Below are positions 1 to 8,239 of a stretch of DNA of 64,000 bases, piece by piece (positions within the stretch are counted from its first letter, which is position 1; each line of letters begins with the position of its first letter). The notes beneath the pieces are model-generated. The model ran no database searches. It was not told the DNA's origin and was given only the letters and a program-made list of their open reading frames with translations. A program made the position numbers and the translations under genes. Where the stretch lies: the NCBI GenBank assembly GCA_947165505.1, contig CAMVAT010000007.1, positions 1 through 64,000 on the forward strand, written 5' to 3'. The stretch is from an uncultured Prevotellaceae bacterium (GTDB lineage Bacteria > Bacteroidota > Bacteroidia > Bacteroidales > Bacteroidaceae).

Positions 1-408
1 TTGAGCTATTGACTACCTACCAGTCAAAAATACCCTGCAAAATGAGCTATACGCCAAAAAATTGAACCGATACCTTGCAGTGCAGCCCAAAAAATGATAA
101 CTTTGCAGACATGGATGAAAAAAATGGGCCACGATGTAGGAAAACGCCAAGGTGAGGGGTTATTCTTAGGGGCTATTTTGGAGGCAAGGGGCAGGGGGCA
201 GGGGGCAAGAGAATAGCTCCGAGCACGAAACAGTGTTAGAACACTAAACACTCTACACTAAACAATTAGGGGCAGGGGGCAGGAAAATACCTTGCCACGC
301 AAGTAGGGACAGGGCGTGCCCTGTCCGCAAGCAAGAAAAACACCACCTCATAGCGGACAGGGCACGCCCTGTCCCTACTCCCTAAACACTAAACGCTAAA
401 CAAAAAAA
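1..408. other. Repeat-rich gap before the sigma factor gene
   Basis: No convincing gene lies here. A TAnnTTTG box (TAACTTTG, 98-105, plus strand) precedes a 14-codon frame at 111 that I do not consider a gene. From about 180 the DNA is G-rich low-complexity sequence, then a copy of a dispersed repeat (about 213-263) and the palindromic element at 276-378. The sigma factor gene begins 30 bases after that element. Confidence 0.6.
276..378. repeat. 103-bp dispersed element, copy 1, with 26-bp palindromic ends
   Basis: Bases 303-328 and 353-378 are exact reverse complements, separated by a 24-base centre. Each arm is itself nearly palindromic around the core GGACAGGGC-GT-GCCCTGTCC. The block 276-378 reads as the exact reverse complement of 27793-27895. 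No open frame of note lies inside, so it resembles a short non-autonomous mobile element or a REP/BIME-type hairpin repeat. Single arms recur at 7109, 24455 and 60946, with a partial arm at 46688. Confidence 0.85.
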
Positions 409-891
409 GTGGAATCGATCAAACGATTATTTATAGCACATTACGACCAGATGTTCGGGTTGGCGCTTCTGCTGTTGCACAACGAAGAGGAGAGCCGTGA
501 TGCCGTGAGCGAGGTGTTTGCCACGCTGATGGAAGGCGGCAAGATGCCTGATGCACAACATGAGGGGCAATACCTGATGGCATGTGTACGCAACCGCTGC
601 CTCAAAATCATCCGCCACCGACACGTCAAAGAACGGGTGAGCCGACTGCTGCGCGACTCAGCCGATATCCATCCCGACCAAGAGATACAACTCTGTCACG
701 ACATCTTCCATTTCGCCCACGACCATCTGCCGCCGCTCACCTTTCAAATCCTGACCCTACGATACCAAGACGGCATGAGATACCAAGATGTGGCGAAGCA
801 ACTGAACATCAGCGAGGTGACCGTATTCAGACATGTGTCGGAAGCCTTGCGCATCATCAAACAACAATTCAGCACCCCGGAAAAGAGATGA
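409..891 (+). CDS. ECF-type RNA polymerase sigma factor
   Basis: A 160-residue sigma-70 family protein of extracytoplasmic-function size. The N-terminal half is region 2-like (about residues 8-75). The C-terminal helix-turn-helix is region 4, seen as YQDVAKQLNISEVTVFRHV near residues 125-145. The start is GTG at 409, the first start in frame that gives a full region 2; there is no clear Shine-Dalgarno sequence, as is normal in Bacteroidetes. The stop overlaps the ATG of the next gene (ATGA, 888-891), so the two are translationally coupled. Family knowledge says such factors are held inactive by a membrane anti-sigma factor and switched on by an outer-membrane signal. The likely target is the downstream large envelope gene, which carries an STN signalling domain; that link is inference. 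Confidence 0.9.
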   Translation: MESIKRLFIAHYDQMFGLALLLLHNEEESRDAVSEVFATLMEGGKMPDAQHEGQYLMACVRNRCLKIIRHRHVKERVSRLLRDSADIHPDQEIQLCHDIFHFAHDHLPPLTFQILTLRYQDGMRYQDVAKQLNISEVTVFRHVSEALRIIKQQFSTPEKR

Positions 892-1520
892 GAAAAGACG
901 ACCCTGTACTTCAACTGCTCGCGCTCGCCGAGCACCCTGAGCGCTACGAGGAGAGCGCCATACAAGCATGGCTGGATGATGACAGCCACAGCGACGACTA
1001 CGAATGGATGTCGCGCATAGCCGGTGCCTTCGCCATCCACGGCCGCGACACCGACACCCCGTCGGCACGCGACGCGGTATGGCAGCGCCTGGAGCGGCAA
1101 CACCGAGCGAAGCGGCGGCGATTCCGTCATTGGCAGGCAGCGGCAACCGTCGCCGGCCTCATCGGACTGTCGGGCCTTGCCTTCGCAGCCATCAAGTCGG
1201 GCTGGCTTCAGTCGGAAGAGAGCACCGGGCCAACCGTCAGCGAAGTGACCGTCGGGCCCGCCACCGCAGAGACACCCGAAAGCCATGTCCCGCAAACGAA
1301 GGGAAGCGTCAGGTTTGAGAACCAGCCCTTAGACGAGGTGCTGAGCACGATAGCGGCCGCATATCATTACGACCTGCAATTCAAGAACGCCGCCAGCAAA
1401 TCGGTACGCCTCTACTATGAGTGGAACAAGGACGATGACATAGCGACCGTGGTCAGCGACTTGAACCACTTCAAGCGTTTCCATCTGTCCATCGACCATC
1501 ACACCCTCCTGGTAGAATAG
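888..1520 (+). CDS. FecR-like anti-sigma factor (DUF4974-type C-terminus)
   Basis: A 210-residue protein with a cytoplasmic N-terminal part (about 1-80), one membrane segment (WQAAATVAGLIGLSGLAFAA, near 82-102) and a periplasmic C-terminal part. The last 75 residues begin VRFENQPLDEVLSTIAAAY, the form seen in the C-terminal DUF4974 domain of Bacteroidetes FecR proteins. It lacks the long central FecR domain, so it is shorter than typical FecR (about 320 residues). The start at 888 is chosen because it overlaps the sigma factor stop by ATGA. It probably binds the upstream sigma factor and senses a periplasmic partner through the C-terminal domain. Confidence 0.8.
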   Translation: MRKDDPVLQLLALAEHPERYEESAIQAWLDDDSHSDDYEWMSRIAGAFAIHGRDTDTPSARDAVWQRLERQHRAKRRRFRHWQAAATVAGLIGLSGLAFAAIKSGWLQSEESTGPTVSEVTVGPATAETPESHVPQTKGSVRFENQPLDEVLSTIAAAYHYDLQFKNAASKSVRLYYEWNKDDDIATVVSDLNHFKRFHLSIDHHTLLVE

Positions 1521-1540
1521 CCCGGCAGCCATTTATCATT

Positions 1541-1612
1541 TATCATTTAGCGAAAGCGCCCAATTATCATTTAGCGAAAGCGCCCATTTATCATTTAGCG
1601 AAAGCACCCAAT
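1541..1612 (+). repeat. Three tandem 24-bp repeats ending at the start codon
   Basis: Units at 1541-1564, 1565-1588 and 1589-1612 begin TATCATTTAGCGAAAGC and differ at only a few positions; a partial unit lies at 1532-1540. The ATG of the next gene is at 1614, one base after the array. Unit loss or gain would change the leader of the large gene, so it could tune expression; that is inference. Confidence 0.85.
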
Positions 1613-1613
1613 T

Positions 1614-4600
1614 ATGCGCAGAATCATATCAACATTGCTTTTCCTATACATAGCGGCAGCCGTCTATCCGCAGTCGCTCATCACACGGTCATTTCACGAC
1701 ATCCCCCTGTCGAAGGCGCTGGTCGAGATAGACCAATCGACAGACGAGCAGCACATCGTGTTCGTCTATGACGAACTGGAAGACTTCATTGTGGAAGGCA
1801 CGTTCAAAGACGCCCCCATCACACAAGTCATCAAGACGCTGATAGGCTATTACCCCATCCATATCGAGACCGAGGGAGACAAGATCTTCGTGGAATGCAC
1901 CCAGAAAGAGCCCTACCACCTGCGCGGGCGCATCGTCAGTGAAAACGGTTCGCCACTCACCAACGTCAACATCGCCGTCATCGAGCACGACAGCATTATT
2001 GGCGGCGGTCGGAGCAATGCCGGCGGCCAGTTTGTCATCCCCCACACCGCCGCGTCGGCCACCATCCGCATCTCGCATGTGGGCTATCAGACGCAGCGAG
2101 CCACCATCACGGCACAGACGCCGCTCACCATCCGACTGCGTGAGGAAATCCGTCCGTTGGGCGACGTCACCGTCAACCAGGAGCAACCCGACGCCGCGAC
2201 ATCCCACCTCGACGCTTTGGCGCAAACGGCACAACGAGCCGTGCTGTCGGAAGACAGTCTGGAAGCATCGCTGCAAGTGTTGGTGGCACGCGAACGGCAG
2301 TTACGCCACAGCCATCGTGTGGAAGCCGCCGTACTCGAAGCCTTCCTCGCATTAGTGCTGCCCGACTCCGCCCAATACCGCCGTCTGGCGCTGAGCGACC
2401 TCGACGCCTTGGCCAACGCCCGTGCCACAGACTATCCCCATGCCGTGAGCCGACAGCCCGCCGGAGCCTATTTCAACGACGACATGCTCAGCGTGGTGGG
2501 ATATGAACTGAAAGCCTGGCGCGAGATGCACGACTACTATGAGCGGCAGGGCAACCGCGCCGCCACCATGCTCACCGCTCTGGAGATGGTGCGCGAAGAG
2601 GGGGGAGATCTCCACCACCTCGACTCGCTGATGCACCTCTATGAAGATTTGGACGTGAGCGCGGAAATAGCCATCGAGAAATGCCAGCGAGCCATTCATA
2701 GCGACCTGCTGAGCCACCGCGAAAAGATTGACGAACTGAGTGGGTATATCAAGCGCTATAAGCACTTTGACCGGGTGAACATCTTGCGCAATCTCTTCAA
2801 CGAATACACCCGCCCCACATACCAAGCGACATTCTTTCAACAGGAACTGACCACAGCCGACTCGGTGCGTATCCGCGTTCACCAACGCAACACCCTGGGG
2901 ATGACGCTGCGCATCTCAGGTACTGACTATAAGATACAAAAGACGTTCGACGAATATTCGTCAACGACCGACACCATCACCCTGCCGCCGCTGCCCGCAG
3001 GCGATTACAACGTTTCCATCAAATTCAAATCCAAGCCAAGGTTCAAGAGACAAGACAAGTTGAAGACCATCCTGCACGTGAGCGACATCAGGCCCATCCT
3101 GATGCCGATACCCGACAAAGGAGTCTTGATGACGGTGGTGGATGCCGTCAGCGGTGCGCCATTGCCGCAAGCGAAGACGCGCATCAACGACCATTACTAT
3201 TCCCTCAATGCCGAAGCCGAGACCACGTTGCCCGATTTAGAAGACTTTGATGATGAAAGCGACCTCTGGCTTTTAGGCCGCCACATCGGCAAAGGGGATT
3301 TCCGTTTGAGTGATATCAATCAAACCCATGTGGAGTATGATGCCTCCGCTAACGACGAAGAAGAGGCGTATGTCGAACTGATGACCGACCGGGGTGTCTA
3401 TCGTCCGGGACAGACCGTGCATCTGGCGCTGGTGGCCTATTCAGTGAAGAAAGACGTGAGCAAGGCGCTTGAAGGCCATCTGATAGACGTTGTTGTCAGA
3501 AACCCGCAAAATCAAGCAGTTGACACGCTGCATGTCACGACCGACGATTTTGGAACCGCCCACTGCGATTACCGTATTCCCCGGCACACACCACTCGGGT
3601 TTTATTATGTCAGTATAGAAGACCACGATGACGACATCGACGGGCTGACTTATTTCCTCGTGGAAGAATACAAACGCCCCACGTTTGAAATGAACATCGA
3701 CAACACGAAAGACATCGTGTGTGTGGGCGACGACCTGTCATTGAAAGGCCATGCCAAGACACTGACCGGCGACCCCGTGAGAAACGCTACGGCAGTCGTT
3801 TTCAGCCGGCTCATGTATGGAAGGTCTGGCAAGACCATCGCCGAACACCGCGACACGGTGCCAACCGACCATCAGGGTCGTTTCACGTTTATACTCCCCG
3901 TGAAGAGCGACCAAGAGGCCGACAATGAGGCCAAAGAGATGAGGATGGATGTCACCGTGACCGTGACCGATGCCAGAGGCGAGAGCCATCAAACCAAGCG
4001 TTATTATACCTTCACGCAAAAAGGACTCCACCTGTCGAGCGACTTCAACGGACCAAGGATAGAGAAAAAAGAGGCCGAAGGCAAGCCGATCATGGTCATT
4101 GCCCGCAATTTTGCCGGTGAACGGGTCAAGATGCCGATAGAAAGCCGTCTGTGCCTATTGCCACGCGACATGAACGAAGGCAAGGAAACGGAGGTATTGC
4201 GACTGACCACCGACAGCGCATTCACCCTGCCCGCCCACCTGCTGCCGGGACGCTATGCGCTCACCGCCACTTGCCGGGACGCGTCATTGCGCCACGAGTT
4301 TATCGTCTTCGACCGCGAGGCCGCACGCCCCTGCATCGAGACCGACGACTGGTATGACCCCGACACCGAGGCGTTTGACCTGACGGGCGGGCGACCGCTC
4401 CGCATCCGCATCGGTTCATCAGAGCAGGATGTGCATATCTATTACGCCGTATATGGCGTTGACACGCTGCTGGCCCACGGGCGGCTCGACCTGAGCGACT
4501 CTATCGTGTGCCAGGAGTTTCCGTATCAGGAGGCTTACGGCGATGCCATCACCGTGTATCACGCATGGTATAAAAACGGCAAGTATCATCATCACGAGAC

Positions 4601-7600
4601 ACCATTCTACAAACCACTGCCCGAGAAACGCCTCAACGCCGAGTGGACCACGCTACGCAACAGGCTCACGCCCGGACAACAGGAGGAATGGCAGTTGCGG
4701 CTGACCCACCCCGACGGCACACCCGCCGACGCCCAGATGATGGTGACACTCTTCGACCGCTCGCTCGACCAGTTCATGCCCTACAGATGGACATTCACCC
4801 ATCGACTGAATCAACCCACCATCAGATTGTATGACCATCTTGTGCGAAACAGGCCTTATTATAAGAATGGCAACGTACAGATGAAAAGACAGAAAGAGCC
4901 TTCGTTCAACATGAGCCTTCTGGATACAGGATGGTCAGGAGTACGGACCGTTTTTCACGGGCAGGTGTTAGACGAGAATGGCGAACCGCTCATCGGCGCG
5001 GCGGTATTAGTCGAGGGCAAGAAACCACAAGGCACCGTGACCGACATCGACGGAAAGTTCTCCATCGCCGCCTTGTTTGGCAGTAAGATCACAGTCGCCT
5101 ACGTAGGCTATCGGTCGAAGACGGTGATGCTGACCAACCGCCACACCATCATCCGCATGGAGGAAGACCACAATGCACTCGATGAGGTGGTCGTGGTGGG
5201 CTATGGCGTGGCGAAACGGGACTCTGGTCATGGAGCCCGCTTGCCCCAATCGACGGAGAACGGGAAAGTGATGATCAGAGGCACGAAATCAACAAGATTC
5301 ACCGAACCAGTGCTGAGATATGACCAAGAAGTCAGGGAGCCTTCGGGTGCTGACGGCATGGAGCGTGTGACCACGCCCGTGCGCGAGAACCTGCAAGAGA
5401 CGGCCTTCTTCTACCCTGCCCTGCGCACTGATGCCGACGGCAACGTGTCTATCGCCTTCACGCTGCCCGAGAGTCTCACATCGTGGCGGTTGCTGGGCGA
5501 GGCCCATACACGCCATTTAGACGTGGCGCTGGTTGAGGCGACCGCTACGGTGCACAAAGACCTGATGGTGCAGCCCAACATGCCGCGGTTTGTGCGAATG
5601 GGCGACACGGCAACCATCACCGCCTCGGTGACAAACACGACCGGCCACACCTGCACAGGAAAAGCCCTGTTGCAACTCATCGACCCGGAGACGGAGCAGG
5701 TGGTCTATACGCAGACGGCACCCTTCACAGCAGCCGCCGACAACAGCACGACCGCCACGTTCACCTACCACCCCGCCGCCGGCACCCCCACCCTGCTCAT
5801 CTGCAAGCTCACAGCTACGGCGGGCAACATGACCGACGGCGAGCAGCATTACCTGCCCGTGCTGCCCGACCGCGAGCCCGTGCTGCGCACACAGCCATTC
5901 ACCCTGCGCGGCCAGGGCACCACCACAGTCGATGCGGCAGCACTCTTCGCCAAAGGCAGCAGCGACCGGCGGCTCACCCTCGAATATACCAACAACCCGG
6001 CATGGCTGGCCGTGCAGGCGCTGCACCGCTATGCGCATCCACAAGACGAGTGTGCCGTATGCCAGGCCGTGGCCTACTTCGCGCAGACGGCATCCGCCGC
6101 CATCGCCAGCGTGCCACAGGTGGCAGCGACCATCCACCGATGGCAGACAGCCAACGACAGCACAACCCTGCTATCGCCCCTCGCCCGCAACGAGGAATTG
6201 AAGAATATCCTCTTGGCAGAATCGCCTATGACCGTTGACGCCACGACCGAGACGGAGCAGAAGATGCAGTTGGCCGAACTGCTCGATGCCGACCGGATGA
6301 CCGACCTGCAAAACCGCAGCATCAACGCCCTGCGGTCGCTGCAAAACAAAGACGGCTCATGGAGCTGGTGGAAGGGGATGGACGGCAGTTACTTCATCAC
6401 CCGTCTGGTGACCGAGCAACTGGTACGTGCCAATGTGGTTGGCGGGCATCAGAAAGCCACCCAGGTGATGCTCGACGAGGCGTTCGGCTACCTGGCCCGC
6501 TACGGTGCCGACATGCACTACCTGTATCTCTGCCAGATGGACGGGCGGCAGCCCTCTGACTCGCTGCGGCATGAGGTGAGAAAGGAGTTGAAAACGCTGA
6601 AGAAGCGCGGCAACGACATCACCGACATCTATAGTGCGGCCATGCGCGCCATCGTGCTCAGCAGGCAACAGCCGAAGGCAGCCGGTGCCCTCTTAGACAC
6701 CCTCCTCGCCCTGACCGTCTGCCATCCCGAGAAAGGACGTTATTTCGACTCTTACCTCGCCCCTTACTCTTGGCTCGACTACAAGATACCCACCCACGTC
6801 ATGGTGATGGAGGCGTTGCAACGGCTGCGCCCCGACGACACGCAGACACTCGACGAGATGCGCCTGTGGCTCTTACAAGAGAAGCGCACACAATACTGGT
6901 TGACGGCGGCCAACAGCGCATTGGCCATCTTCGCCTTCCTCAACGGCAACATGTCATCGCTCGAAGAAACGCCCATGCCTGAGATTCGCTTTGGCGGGCA
7001 ACCGGTCAACACCTCGACAGCCACCTCGGCCTTGGGGTATTTGAAGACCGCGCTGGCCTCACCCCCGACCCCTCTCCATGAGGAGGCATGTGCTTGGGAA
7101 TCGAGCTTGCGGACAGGGCACGCCCTGTCCCTACATGCGCAGCGTGGTAGTCCACGAATGAAGAAATCCTCGTCATGGCTTTTGGAGATCAGCGCACAAG
7201 ACGCTGGCAGTGGTACCGGAGGCGGTGATTTCGTTGACAAGCCCCTACCTTTGGAGGGTGACGGGGAGAGGCTTCTCACCTCTTGGGGAGCCCTCTACGC
7301 GCAATTCACGCAACCCACGGCAGAGGTCAGCGCCTCGGGCAAAGAACTGACCGTGAAGCGTGAGATCATCGCGCCGCGCAAGGGCGCACTGCATGTGGGC
7401 GACAAGGTGCGCGTGCGCATCACCCTCCGGGCAGAGCGCGATCTCGACTACGTGCAGATTGACGACAAGCGTGCGGCCTGCATGGAGCCCGTCAACGCAC
7501 TGAGCGGCTACAAAAGCGGCTACTATGTGAACATTCGCGACTGCTCCACCCAGTATTTCATCGGGATGCTGCCAAAAGGCACCCACGTCATCGAAACGGA

Positions 7601-7724
7601 GTATTACATCGACCGGCCCGGCACCTACGAGAGCGGCATCTGCACCGCCCAATGCGCCTACGCCCCCGAATACAGCGCCACCGCCCCTGCCGTCACGCTG
7701 ACCGTAGGCCCGCAACAGCGATGA
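1614..7724 (+). CDS. Giant alpha-2-macroglobulin-like envelope protein with STN and SusC-type segments
   Basis: A 2036-residue exported protein with a signal peptide at about 1-20. In order it shows an STN domain (about 20-90, signalling domain of TonB receptors), a carboxypeptidase-regulatory-like domain (about 100-177), a helical region, macroglobulin-type domains with an MG2-like stretch (DRGVYRPGQTVHLAL, near 595), and a second regulatory-like domain (about 1113-1188) that runs into the SusC hallmark LDEVVVVGYG (about 1188-1197). An alpha-2-macroglobulin core (FFYPALRTDADG, near 1265) and a thioester-like helical domain (QNKDGSWSWWKG, near 1576) follow. I see no CxEQ thioester motif; the region near residue 1474 reads ECAVCQAVAYF. 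No beta-barrel follows the SusC hallmark. Residues about 1815-1884 look like translated repeat DNA. Bacterial relatives are envelope proteins proposed to trap proteases. The upstream sigma/anti-sigma pair suggests STN-dependent control. Confidence 0.8.
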   Translation: MRRIISTLLFLYIAAAVYPQSLITRSFHDIPLSKALVEIDQSTDEQHIVFVYDELEDFIVEGTFKDAPITQVIKTLIGYYPIHIETEGDKIFVECTQKEPYHLRGRIVSENGSPLTNVNIAVIEHDSIIGGGRSNAGGQFVIPHTAASATIRISHVGYQTQRATITAQTPLTIRLREEIRPLGDVTVNQEQPDAATSHLDALAQTAQRAVLSEDSLEASLQVLVARERQLRHSHRVEAAVLEAFLALVLPDSAQYRRLALSDLDALANARATDYPHAVSRQPAGAYFNDDMLSVVGYELKAWREMHDYYERQGNRAATMLTALEMVREEGGDLHHLDSLMHLYEDLDVSAEIAIEKCQRAIHSDLLSHREKIDELSGYIKRYKHFDRVNILRNLFNEYTRPTYQATFFQQELTTADSVRIRVHQRNTLGMTLRISGTDYKIQKTFDEYSSTTDTITLPPLPAGDYNVSIKFKSKPRFKRQDKLKTILHVSDIRPILMPIPDKGVLMTVVDAVSGAPLPQAKTRINDHYYSLNAEAETTLPDLEDFDDESDLWLLGRHIGKGDFRLSDINQTHVEYDASANDEEEAYVELMTDRGVYRPGQTVHLALVAYSVKKDVSKALEGHLIDVVVRNPQNQAVDTLHVTTDDFGTAHCDYRIPRHTPLGFYYVSIEDHDDDIDGLTYFLVEEYKRPTFEMNIDNTKDIVCVGDDLSLKGHAKTLTGDPVRNATAVVFSRLMYGRSGKTIAEHRDTVPTDHQGRFTFILPVKSDQEADNEAKEMRMDVTVTVTDARGESHQTKRYYTFTQKGLHLSSDFNGPRIEKKEAEGKPIMVIARNFAGERVKMPIESRLCLLPRDMNEGKETEVLRLTTDSAFTLPAHLLPGRYALTATCRDASLRHEFIVFDREAARPCIETDDWYDPDTEAFDLTGGRPLRIRIGSSEQDVHIYYAVYGVDTLLAHGRLDLSDSIVCQEFPYQEAYGDAITVYHAWYKNGKYHHHETPFYKPLPEKRLNAEWTTLRNRLTPGQQEEWQLRLTHPDGTPADAQMMVTLFDRSLDQFMPYRWTFTHRLNQPTIRLYDHLVRNRPYYKNGNVQMKRQKEPSFNMSLLDTGWSGVRTVFHGQVLDENGEPLIGAAVLVEGKKPQGTVTDIDGKFSIAALFGSKITVAYVGYRSKTVMLTNRHTIIRMEEDHNALDEVVVVGYGVAKRDSGHGARLPQSTENGKVMIRGTKSTRFTEPVLRYDQEVREPSGADGMERVTTPVRENLQETAFFYPALRTDADGNVSIAFTLPESLTSWRLLGEAHTRHLDVALVEATATVHKDLMVQPNMPRFVRMGDTATITASVTNTTGHTCTGKALLQLIDPETEQVVYTQTAPFTAAADNSTTATFTYHPAAGTPTLLICKLTATAGNMTDGEQHYLPVLPDREPVLRTQPFTLRGQGTTTVDAAALFAKGSSDRRLTLEYTNNPAWLAVQALHRYAHPQDECAVCQAVAYFAQTASAAIASVPQVAATIHRWQTANDSTTLLSPLARNEELKNILLAESPMTVDATTETEQKMQLAELLDADRMTDLQNRSINALRSLQNKDGSWSWWKGMDGSYFITRLVTEQLVRANVVGGHQKATQVMLDEAFGYLARYGADMHYLYLCQMDGRQPSDSLRHEVRKELKTLKKRGNDITDIYSAAMRAIVLSRQQPKAAGALLDTLLALTVCHPEKGRYFDSYLAPYSWLDYKIPTHVMVMEALQRLRPDDTQTLDEMRLWLLQEKRTQYWLTAANSALAIFAFLNGNMSSLEETPMPEIRFGGQPVNTSTATSALGYLKTALASPPTPLHEEACAWESSLRTGHALSLHAQRGSPRMKKSSSWLLEISAQDAGSGTGGGDFVDKPLPLEGDGERLLTSWGALYAQFTQPTAEVSASGKELTVKREIIAPRKGALHVGDKVRVRITLRAERDLDYVQIDDKRAACMEPVNALSGYKSGYYVNIRDCSTQYFIGMLPKGTHVIETEYYIDRPGTYESGICTAQCAYAPEYSATAPAVTLTVGPQQR
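7109..7134. repeat. Palindromic repeat arm inside the large coding region
   Basis: The 26 bases match the arm at 353-378. They lie in frame and are translated as part of the large protein (SLRTGHALSLH). Flanking sequence from about 7060 to 7265, with runs such as CACCCCCGACCCCTCTCC and CCCCTACCTTTGGAGGG, also resembles the gap repeats rather than the gene around it. Confidence 0.85.
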
Positions 7725-7813
7725 AGGAGAAAACGGCGGGATGGGAAGCCATTGCAAAGTTGAGTGGTAAAAAAAATGTTTTTGTTTTTCCCTCATGGTA
7801 TTCAGTTTTTTAT

Positions 7814-7821
7814 TACCTTTG
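7814..7821 (+). promoter_or_regulatory. Bacteroidales -7 box before the winged-helix/DUF262 group
   Basis: TACCTTTG fits the TAnnTTTG consensus of the Bacteroidales primary sigma factor. It lies 71 bases before the ATG at 7893 and after the end of the large gene at 7724. A -33 TTG at the usual 19-21 base spacing is not obvious. Confidence 0.55.
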
Positions 7822-7892
7822 TACCCTGCTTAGAATGAATATTTATTCGTCTATTAGCAAACATCAGTCAGAGTGATGCCGCAGGAGACAGC

Positions 7893-8210
7893 ATGGCTTT
7901 CGTAGAGTTTATGCTACGTTGCCTGCTCGAAGCAATGGAGCATGAAGAGATGTGCGAGGATGAATCCGACGAAGTGGAACTGCACGATAAACTTCACGAT
8001 AAATTCCCCGAGTTATCTACGAAAGCTTTTGAAGTGTTGTCAGTCATCAAGGATGATCCGAGGCTCAATGCGGAAGCTATCGGGGAACATGTATCCTTGT
8101 CTGGGCGTCAGGTAAAGACCTACATGAATACGCTCAAGCGGTTCGGCCTCATCGTGCGAGTAGGAAGCAACAAGACCGGATATTGGAAAGTAACGCTGGA
8201 TGACCGTTGA
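7893..8210 (+). CDS. Small winged-helix DNA-binding protein
   Basis: A 105-residue acidic protein. Residues about 45-100 form a winged helix-turn-helix: AIGEHVSLSGRQVKTYMNTL is the recognition region and IVRVGSNKTGYWKV the wing. The same wing sequence type ends many Schlafen/AlbA-type and Fic-associated proteins, so this may be a free-standing regulator or the detached C-terminus of such a protein. It lies 29 bases before the DUF262 gene on the same strand, in an operon-like arrangement, and probably regulates that group. DNA here is clearly more AT-rich than the preceding gene. Confidence 0.65.
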   Translation: MAFVEFMLRCLLEAMEHEEMCEDESDEVELHDKLHDKFPELSTKAFEVLSVIKDDPRLNAEAIGEHVSLSGRQVKTYMNTLKRFGLIVRVGSNKTGYWKVTLDDR

Positions 8211-8239
8211 ATTAAACTAAGGAAATAAAAATATTAAAA

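Noticed and set aside
582..887. Upstream extension of the anti-sigma frame
   Set aside because: It overlaps the sigma factor in another frame; the ATG at 888 with ATGA coupling is far more likely.
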